Below are positions 24,412 through 29,968 of a stretch of DNA of 29,968 nucleotides, piece after piece. The stretch comes from CAVSUR01 sp052143655. GTDB lineage: Bacteria; Actinomycetota; Actinomycetes; Streptosporangiales; Streptosporangiaceae. The notes beneath the pieces were generated by a model that saw only the letters and a list, made by a program, of their open reading frames with translations, was not told the DNA's origin and ran no database searches. Each line of letters begins with the position of its first letter. Positions within the stretch are counted from its first letter, which is position 1. The position numbers were made by a program, and so were the translations under genes. The stretch covers positions 1 through 29,968 of the forward strand of contig JBKQSL010000421.1 of the NCBI GenBank assembly GCA_052143655.1, in the 5' to 3' direction.

Positions 24412-25498
24412 TCAGCGGGTGTGTACTGCGCCTACTTTATGCAGGGTCTGGTAGACCGCTCCGGACAGGTCGGGCAGGTCGTCGTTGGTGGCTGAGCTGT
24501 TGGCGGCGACCGCGATGAGCAAGCCGGTGCGGGGGAGGTAGAGGTGCAGGACCCGGGCGCCGAAGGCTTGGCCTTCGTAGTCCCAGATGATGCCGGTCTG
24601 GGGTTGAATACCTGCTGGACGCCGAGCCCGTAGCCGGCCGGGTCGGCGGCGGTGGTGCGGCGGATGGGCTTGCCGGTTGCTTCGGACACCAGGGACTCGA
24701 GCTGGTGCTGCTGGCGGGGCGGCAGGAGCCGTCCCTGGTAGAGGGCGCGGTCCCAGGTGGTCATGTCGGCCAGCGAGCTGACGATCCCCCCGGTGGCCTG
24801 CGCCCAGGTCAGGGCGAGGCGGGGCATGGCCTTGCCGAACAGCGGCGGCGCGAGGCCGGCGAGGTAGAAGTACCCGGCCAGCATCCGCGCGGCGTCGGAC
24901 GGGGGGCAGGTGTAAGGCGCCAGGCAGGTGGTGTGCAGCCCCAGCGGGCCGGTGATCCGGCGGGTGAGCTGGTCGGCGTAGGAGTCGTGGGTGACCCGCT
25001 CGATGATCATCTGGGCGAGAATGTAGTCCGTGTTGGTGTAGTGGTAACCCGCTGGCCCGAGGGGCAGGCCGGCAACGTAGGACACCAGCCGGGCGGCGGT
25101 GAACCGGGTGGCCGGGTCAGATACGAATACGGTGTCGAAGGCCGGCTGGAAGAGGTAGTCGGGAATGCGGCTGGTCATGTCGAGCAGCTGGCGGATGGTG
25201 ATGTGGCGCCAGGCTGGGTACTGGGGCAGCCATTTTCCGATCGGGTCGCTGATCGACAGCTTGCCCTCGGCTTCGAGCTGGAGCATGATCACCGCGGTGA
25301 AGGCCTTGGTGTTGCTGCCGATCTGAGGTCACGGTGCAGCGCCGTCCGCAGCGCGGTTCCGCTCTCGCGGCCGCGGATGGCCGAGGCGCTGGCGGCGCCA
25401 GCGGATGCCATCGCGGCCGTGGCGAGCAGGGCGGCCGCGGTCACGGCGGCGGCCAGCTTGTTCCGGATTGGCTTCATGTGCGGGCTGGTGGTTGTCAT
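24412..25498 (-). pseudogene. Secreted beta-lactamase-family serine hydrolase, broken
   Basis: Reads in three frames. (1) From ATG 25498 (GGGAG upstream): MTTTSPHMKPIRNKLAAAVT and a clear signal peptide ending ASA, up to LHRDL near 25330. (2) After an abrupt junction at about 25325 the frame changes to IGSNTKAFTAVIMLQLEAEG, holding the active-site SxxK (SNTK), then YTNTDYILAQMIIERV (YxN motif). Some 40-60 residues normally found between these parts are missing. (3) Near 24603 one C appears lost (NPR for NPQTG); continuing in the other frame gives TGIIWDYEGQAFGARVLHLY and ends HTR-stop at 24412. Family: class C beta-lactamase/D-alanyl-D-alanine carboxypeptidase type. Not functional as sequenced. 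Confidence 0.8.
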
Positions 25499-25579
25499 GT
25501 CAGCTCCCTGCAGTGGTGAGCAGCGGGACGGCTGCGGTGTCCGGCGGCGTCGCCGCCGCCGGTGTGCGCGTGGCACCGG

Positions 25580-26374
25580 TCATCGGGCCGGCCGGGCGGC
25601 GGCCTGCCAGATCCGGGCCGCCAGCAGGATCATCGCGACGGCGAACGGCAGCATGAACAGCACGACCTTGGGGCCGATGGCTCCCATCTGCTCGGCGACT
25701 TCCAGGCCCACGGTGAACAAGAGCGCCAGCCAGCGGGGCACGGCGCGGCTGCGCCACAGCGCGAACCCCATCAGCACCGGCGCGGTGTACTCGGAGGCGA
25801 AGTAGATGACCCCTGCGACCTGGGCCGGCCAGGAACCGAAGCTTGTCACCAGGAACCGGGCCGCTCCTATCTGGGTCATGTGCGCTGAGGCGGCAGCCGC
25901 GAGGCTGATCCCGCCCAGGACATTGAGCATGGCCCCGGCGAAAGCGCCCACGCCGCCCAGCAACGCGGCAATCGTGGCGATTACCCAGCCGCGTCCGGTG
26001 ACGAGCATGGCGATCGCCGCATACGACACCGCCAGGCCGCCGAGCGCCAGCACCGACAGCGAACCCGACAGGTACAGCTGGGAGGAGTGCGCCGCCGCAA
26101 TGGGCAGCAGCCGGAACGCGGCGGCCGTAGTGGTGACCACCTGGTCGGTGCCCCTGGGGTCCAGCGCCTCGGCACCGACGTAAAGCGCGGCGGTGACGGG
26201 CAGGAAAGCAGCCAGCAACCGCAACCGCACCCGGGCCGCGCTGCGGCCGCCGTTCTCCGCCGGGTGGCGATGGCCGGGGCGCTCGCCGCGGAAGATAAAC
26301 CTGCGGATCGTCGAAGCTCGGGTCGGCGCAGCCGGGATAGCAGCCGGGGTATTGGTGCGGGTCATAGCGCTCAT
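25580..26374 (-). CDS. Polytopic membrane protein of unknown function
   Basis: 264 aa with about six or seven hydrophobic helices (from about residue 52: LLAAFLPVTAALYVGAEAL; then LALGGLAVSYAAIAMLVTG, WVIATIAALLGGVGAFAGAM, and two late helices around WLALLFTVGLEVAEQ and VVLFMLPFAVAMILLA). The first 50 residues are basic and soluble. I do not recognise the family; it resembles multi-pass integral membrane proteins of the DUF4386 kind in general character only. ATG 26374 has AAGGA seven bases upstream and overlaps closely with the end of an ABC ATPase remnant (stop one base before the ATG), so it was once part of that operon and may have served as a partner of the transporter. Confidence 0.6.
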   Translation of the reverse strand: MSAMTRTNTPAAIPAAPTRASTIRRFIFRGERPGHRHPAENGGRSAARVRLRLLAAFLPVTAALYVGAEALDPRGTDQVVTTTAAAFRLLPIAAAHSSQLYLSGSLSVLALGGLAVSYAAIAMLVTGRGWVIATIAALLGGVGAFAGAMLNVLGGISLAAAASAHMTQIGAARFLVTSFGSWPAQVAGVIYFASEYTAPVLMGFALWRSRAVPRWLALLFTVGLEVAEQMGAIGPKVVLFMLPFAVAMILLAARIWQAAARPAR

Positions 26375-26375
26375 G

Positions 26376-26519
26376 TCAGCTTCCTTTGGCTGAGCCGGCC
26401 AGCTGGCCGGCGTGGTAGTCGGTTTCGTTCTGGGTCAGGTCGAAGAACCACTCCTCGAGCGACGGCTCGAACGTCCTTTCCTCGATGTGCCGGTCTTCAA
26501 ATGAAGCTTGCGCGGCAGG
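26376..26519 (-). pseudogene. C-terminal remnant of an ABC transporter ATP-binding protein
   Basis: The frame ending at 26376 reads FEPSLEEWFFDLTQNETDYH, then AGQLAGSAKGS and stop. The SLEExFxxLT pattern with a trailing DYHAG is the usual C-terminus of ABC ATPases that are paired with a membrane permease in actinomycetes. No Walker A, signature or Walker B motif is found upstream, so only the last 35 or so residues survive; the true left edge of the remnant is uncertain. Confidence 0.5.
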
Positions 26520-26614
26520 CCTGAGGCGGCACTGCCGCGGCGCTGAGACGCACGGGTCAGGACGGTGCGAAGCTGGCCGGCCATCGGCGCGGTGAATGGC
26601 CGTACGGTGGGGCG

Positions 26615-26800
26615 GTGGAGGTCCGGCTGTTCGGCGAGCTCGAAGCGGTGCACGATGGCACGCCCTGCAGGCTCAGATCTGCCAGCTGCGGCGCGTTCTA
26701 CTGCCAGCGGCGATCGTCACCACCGAAGCCGACTGTGCGTCGCCGTCGATCCCGACGAGGTCGAGGTCGAGGGTCGTCCGCCTGGAGCAGCTGGTGAAAC
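26615..26800 (+). pseudogene. Decayed SARP/AfsR-type regulator start
   Basis: GTG 26615 begins VEVRLFGELEAVHDGTPC, the usual first strand of SARP (Streptomyces antibiotic regulatory protein) DNA-binding domains. Then the frame is lost. Pieces of the following BTAD-type region appear in other frames: LQAQICQLRRVL resembles the xLQxYVSRLRRxL helix, and LCVAVDPDEVEVEG resembles the YxLxVxPDEVDxxxF segment, followed by RLEQLV. About 40-50 residues between the first two pieces are missing. Hence deletion plus at least two frameshifts. Homology is by pattern only. Confidence 0.55.
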
Positions 26801-26858
26801 GTCCCGATGAAAAGCCAGATGAACAAGACCCACTTCCGGGCGTGCCCGGTACGGAACC

Positions 26859-26877
26859 TTGTGTGACAACTACACAA
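26859..26877. promoter_or_regulatory. Dyad TTGTGT-GACAACT-ACACAA upstream of the SDR gene
   Basis: Perfect 6-bp arms with a 7-bp spacer, ending 19 bases before the SDR start codon, in a position to block transcription or lie at the transcription start. Size and form suit a TetR-like operator. No such regulator is intact nearby. Confidence 0.45.
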
Positions 26878-26896
26878 CCGGGATGAGGGAACCGCG

Positions 26897-27769
26897 ATGA
26901 CTGAAGACTCCCCCGGCCCGATGGCGGGCACGGCCACCCTGGTCACCGGCGGTACAGAAGGCATCGGCCGAGCCACCGCAATAGGCCTGGCCGCGCTTGG
27001 CGCTCGCGTCGGCATCACCGGCCGGGACACCGTGCGTACCCAGGCAGCCGCCGCGGCGATCGCGCGCGAGTCCGGCAACCCCTGCGTGGATGCTTTCGCC
27101 GCCGATATGTCTTCCCAGGCCGAGGTACGTCGGCTCGCCGCCGTGGTCCTGGACGCATACCCGCGACTGGACGTGCTGGTCAACAACGTTGGGGGGTTCT
27201 GGGCCACCAGGCACGTCACCGCGGACGGGCTTGAGCGCACCTTCGCCGTGAACCACCTCGCCGGGTTCCTGCTCACCAGCCTGCTGCTGGACCTGCTCAA
27301 GGCCAGCGCCCCGGCGAGGATCGTGACCGTCTCCTCTCATTCCCAGGCAGCCGGCAAGCTTGATTTCACCGATCTGCAGGGCGAGCGCCGCTACTCCGGG
27401 CAGCAGGCATACAGCCAGTCCAAACTCGCCAACGTCATGTTCACCTACGAACTCGCCCGCCGCCTGGACGGCACCGGCGTCACCGCCACCGTTTTGCAAC
27501 CCGGCGTGGTGCGCACCACCGTCGCCGCCGAGGACCCGTCATTGCTGGCGAAGGTCATGATCACGGTGTCGCGGCCGTTCCTCAAGACACCCGCGCAGGG
27601 CGCAGTCACCTCCATCTACCTGGCATCTGCATCCGAGGTCGAAGGTGTCACCGGACAGTATTTCGCCAACCGCAGGCCCGAGACCTCGAACAAGGCCTCT
27701 TACGACACCGCCGCGGCGGCGCACAAGCGCTCGCCTGGTCTGTTCCGGCCCGGAGACACAAGCGGCTAG
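26897..27769 (+). CDS. Short-chain dehydrogenase/reductase (retinol dehydrogenase-like)
   Basis: 290-aa classical SDR, an NAD(P)H-dependent oxidoreductase. Cofactor motif TGGTEGIG (17-24), NNVG (96-99), catalytic serine pair in VTVSSHS (146-147) and YSQSK (Y172, K176) are all present. The segment NHLAGFLLTSLLLDLLK and the late PGVVRTTVA match the group related to retinol dehydrogenases and WW-domain oxidoreductases. ATG 26897 has GAGGGA seven bases upstream. It ends just ahead of the MFS gene and may share its transcript. The substrate cannot be inferred. Confidence 0.93.
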   Translation: MTEDSPGPMAGTATLVTGGTEGIGRATAIGLAALGARVGITGRDTVRTQAAAAAIARESGNPCVDAFAADMSSQAEVRRLAAVVLDAYPRLDVLVNNVGGFWATRHVTADGLERTFAVNHLAGFLLTSLLLDLLKASAPARIVTVSSHSQAAGKLDFTDLQGERRYSGQQAYSQSKLANVMFTYELARRLDGTGVTATVLQPGVVRTTVAAEDPSLLAKVMITVSRPFLKTPAQGAVTSIYLASASEVEGVTGQYFANRRPETSNKASYDTAAAAHKRSPGLFRPGDTSG

Positions 27770-27794
27770 CAGTGCCGCGGCCCGTCCGGCTAAC

Positions 27795-29077
27795 GTGCGC
27801 CGCGGCGTATGGGACCGGACCGCAGCCGAGGCTGCGCTGGAGCCTGAGCCGCCCGTGGCGCACCGGGTCGGGTGGGGTTTTATCGCGCTGTACACGCTGG
27901 CGTATATGAGCACCAGCCTGCTGTTCCTCGCGCCCTTGCTTGTCACCCTGGCCCTGAAGGTGGATTCGCTCGTCGGGATCGGCCGGGCACGGGCAGCCTG
28001 GCGCTTGTCGCCGGGACCGGCGCCCTGCTGGCGATGGTCGCTAATCCGTTCTTCGGCAAGCTGAGCGACCGTACCGCATCGCCGCTGGGCATGCGGCGGC
28101 CATGGATGATCATCGGGCTGGTGGGCGGCTCCCTCGGCATTCTCATGGTCGCCAAGGCGCCCAGCATCCCGGTCGTTCTCGCCGGGTGGTGCATGGGCCA
28201 GCTGTTCTTCAACGCGCTGCTCGCGGCCATGGTGGCGGTGATGCCGGATCAGGTGCCTACCGTTCAGCGCGGCCTGGTCTCCGGTGTGCTGGGGGTCTGC
28301 ATGCCCGTCGGGTCGGTGTGCGGCACCTTGGTGGTCAAGGTGTTCACCGGCCACCTGCTCGCCATGTTCCTGGGCCCGTGCGCGGTCGGCGGGCTATTCA
28401 TCCTCCTTTTCGCGGTCAGCCTGAAAGACCGCCGGCTCGCCAGGGCCGAGAAGCCGGCCTGGTCGATACGGGAAGTCGCCAGCACGTTCTACGTCAGCCC
28501 GCGCAAGAACCCGGACTTCGCCTGGGCATTCGCCAGCCGCTTCATGTTCGTCATGGCCTACGCCTTCCTGACGACCTACCAGGCCTACTACCTGCTGGAC
28601 AAGATCGGCACCGCCAGGGCCGACGTGCCGCAGCAGATTTTTCTGGGTACGCTCGTCCAGTCCGCCGTCATCGTCGCCGCTTCCCTCATAGGCGGGAAGG
28701 CCTCTGACCGGACGGGCCGGCGGAAGATCTTCGTCCTGACCGCGTCGATCGTGTACGGCTTGGCGTTGTTCGTGATCGCCATCGCCAGCCACTTCGACGG
28801 TTTCCTGGTCGGCATGGCCATCAGCGGGCTCGGCTTCGGCGTGTACCTGGCGGTCGACATCGCGCTCGTGGTGGACGTGCTGCCCAGCGCCCGCACGGCC
28901 GCCAAGGATCTGGGTGTGTTCAACATCGCCGGCGCACTTCCCTTCTCGATCGCTCCCGCGGTCGCGCCGGCCATCCTGGCCGTCGGCGGCGGCAGCTACA
29001 GCGTGCTGTACGTGGTGGCCGGACTGTGCGCGATCACCGGCGCCGTCGCGATCTTGCCCGTCAGGCGTGTCCGATGA
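27795..29077 (+). pseudogene. MFS transporter with a one-base frameshift (possible sequencing error)
   Basis: Twelve-helix major facilitator. The first frame gives VGWGFIALYTLAYMSTSLLF, then LAPLLVTLALKVDSLVGIGRA. At about 27989-27991 one base (probably a C) is missing, and the protein continues in the next frame as GSLALVAGTGALLAMVANPF, FGKLSDRTASPLGMRRPWMI (loop 2-3 motif), and on to VAGLCAITGAVAILPVRRVR. With the base restored the protein would be about 425 aa, normal for the family. Start set at GTG 27795, 25 bases after the SDR stop; a GTG at 27855 is possible. Related to the sugar-cation symporter/MFS group by the SDR-LGxRRPW loop. Substrate unknown. Confidence 0.8.
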
Positions 29078-29095
29078 GCACCCACATCGACCAGA

Positions 29096-29122
29096 GGCCG
29101 GGCCCCTAGGCGGGGCCCGGCC
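29096..29122. terminator. Strong convergent terminator GGCCGGGCCCC-TAGGC-GGGGCCCGGCC
   Basis: Perfect 11-bp GC stem with a 5-base loop, 18 bases after the MFS stop and 17 bases from the end of the convergent DUF4386 gene, so it should serve both. No T-run, which is usual in this group. Confidence 0.85.
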
Positions 29123-29138
29123 GTGTCTGCTGCCGGGG

Positions 29139-29915
29139 TCAGGCTGCGACGTCCTGGTAGGCGGGCGGCGTGCTGGCAGCGTCCATCGCGGCGGTGATCG
29201 GGGAGGGCCTGAAGCCCTTCACGGTCAGCCATAGACCCAGCGACAGCTCCCAGGCAGCCACCGGGACTGCGGCGAGCTCGGGGGAGCCCAGTTTCATGGC
29301 GCCGAACAGGGTCGCGATGACGGTGCAGATGAGGAACGGGGCTCCGATGAGCCCTACGACCGGAATGATGCGGGGCACGAGCCGGGACCGGTACATCACC
29401 GAGCCCAGCAGCAGTGCGTTGATGCCCGGCATGAGGCTCTGTGAGAGCAGGAACGTCCAGCTGTAGACCGCGACGTGCGACGCGCTGGTGGTGACCAGCG
29501 CGGCTGTATTTGCTCCGGCTGCTCCGCCCAGGTCCTGGCGCAAGGTCACCAGCGACAGCAGGCTGACGACGCCGGTGAAGATCATGACGGCTTCCAGGAC
29601 GCGAGCGGTGACAAAGCCGAGCGCGGCGCCTTCGTTCTGCCGTTTGACCACCGGGTACAGCGTGACGGCGGTGCCGATGCCGGCGAGGGCGACGATCACC
29701 TCGAGGAAGCCGCCCACGAGCACGCCGGTGTGGCCGCCGGAGCTGAGGATCCAGTTTCGGTGGTTCTTCACGGGCCCGTAGAGGGCGAGGGTGGGGATCG
29801 AGATGAAGGTGATCAGGTAGAAGATGCCCGCGACGAGCGCAATCTTTCTTGTCGGGCTCATCGGGGTTCCTTTCGGCGGCGCTTTCGCTGCTGGGGTCTG
29901 CACGGTGATTGCCAT
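29139..29915 (-). CDS. DUF4386 family membrane protein
   Basis: 258-aa polytopic protein with about six helices. The opening RKIALVAGIFYLITFISIPT and the following GFLEVIVALAGIGTAVTLYP, VKRQNEGAALGFVTARVLEA and VPRIIPVVGLIGAP are typical of the DUF4386 family, whose function is not known. ATG 29915 has AAGGA seven bases upstream; an ATG at 29861 (residue 19) is an alternative that would match the shorter family N-terminus. The gene is intact, unlike several of its neighbours. No upstream gene is visible in the remaining 53 bases. Confidence 0.88.
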   Translation of the reverse strand: MAITVQTPAAKAPPKGTPMSPTRKIALVAGIFYLITFISIPTLALYGPVKNHRNWILSSGGHTGVLVGGFLEVIVALAGIGTAVTLYPVVKRQNEGAALGFVTARVLEAVMIFTGVVSLLSLVTLRQDLGGAAGANTAALVTTSASHVAVYSWTFLLSQSLMPGINALLLGSVMYRSRLVPRIIPVVGLIGAPFLICTVIATLFGAMKLGSPELAAVPVAAWELSLGLWLTVKGFRPSPITAAMDAASTPPAYQDVAA

Positions 29916-29968
29916 GACGGTTTCCTTGTCGTGAAGTGCCGAGTTATCGGGTCTCGGCGTCGGGTGCC

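Noticed and set aside
26193..26524. Plus-strand frames over the start of the membrane protein gene
   Set aside because: Antisense to a frame with clear membrane helices and a good ribosome site.

Overview
High-GC actinobacterial chromosome (about 70% GC, many GTG/TTG starts, S/T-poor and R/A-rich shadow frames). Gene order matches the conserved actinomycete block tRNA-Arg / response regulator / ArgS-like anticodon-binding protein / rho / rpmE / prfA / prmC / tsaC / wecA / atpI-Z-B-E-F-H-A-G-D-C / DUF2550 / PduO-type cobalamin adenosyltransferase. I would place it in the Streptomyces/Streptosporangiales part of the class; the genus cannot be read from the sequence.

Layout. 1-1674: 3'-truncated (by the window edge) GMC oxidoreductase, minus strand. 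1675-2389: gene-free, with a cluster of dyads. 2390-2986: cobalamin adenosyltransferase, plus strand, convergent with everything that follows. 3062-21796: one long minus-strand housekeeping run. Read in transcription order from the right it holds the response regulator, the ArgS-like protein, an 823-bp gene-free gap, rho with a long leader, rpmE, prfA, prmC, tsaC, wecA, then the F1Fo ATP synthase operon (AtpI, an AtpZ-like protein, a, c, b, delta, alpha, gamma, beta, epsilon) and DUF2550. A near-perfect TTGTGA-N6-TCACAA operator (Rex or CRP/GlxR type) lies upstream of the ATP synthase operon.

21920-21991 is tRNA-Arg(CCG), and it marks a sharp change. To its right lies an accessory, decaying zone: a toxin-antitoxin-like pair with a good sigma70-type promoter, an excisionase remnant translationally coupled to a truncated tyrosine integrase (the scar of an integrated element), a perfect 13-bp inverted repeat, a beta-lactamase-family serine hydrolase with an internal deletion and a frameshift, a membrane protein, the tail of an ABC ATPase, a decayed SARP-type regulator start, an intact SDR oxidoreductase behind a dyad, an MFS transporter with a one-base frameshift, a strong convergent terminator, and an intact DUF4386 membrane protein.

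The left two thirds make ATP synthase, translation-termination factors, tRNA modification and cell-envelope lipid carriers. The right third looks like repeated insertion and erosion next to a tRNA. I found no convincing new multi-gene system. The best leads are the redox/cAMP operator of the atp operon, the mycobacterial-like tail on the alpha subunit, the absence of lysA-hom-thrC-thrB beside rho, and the integration scar with its toxin-antitoxin pair. In-frame 15- and 18-bp tandem repeats recur in several housekeeping genes.
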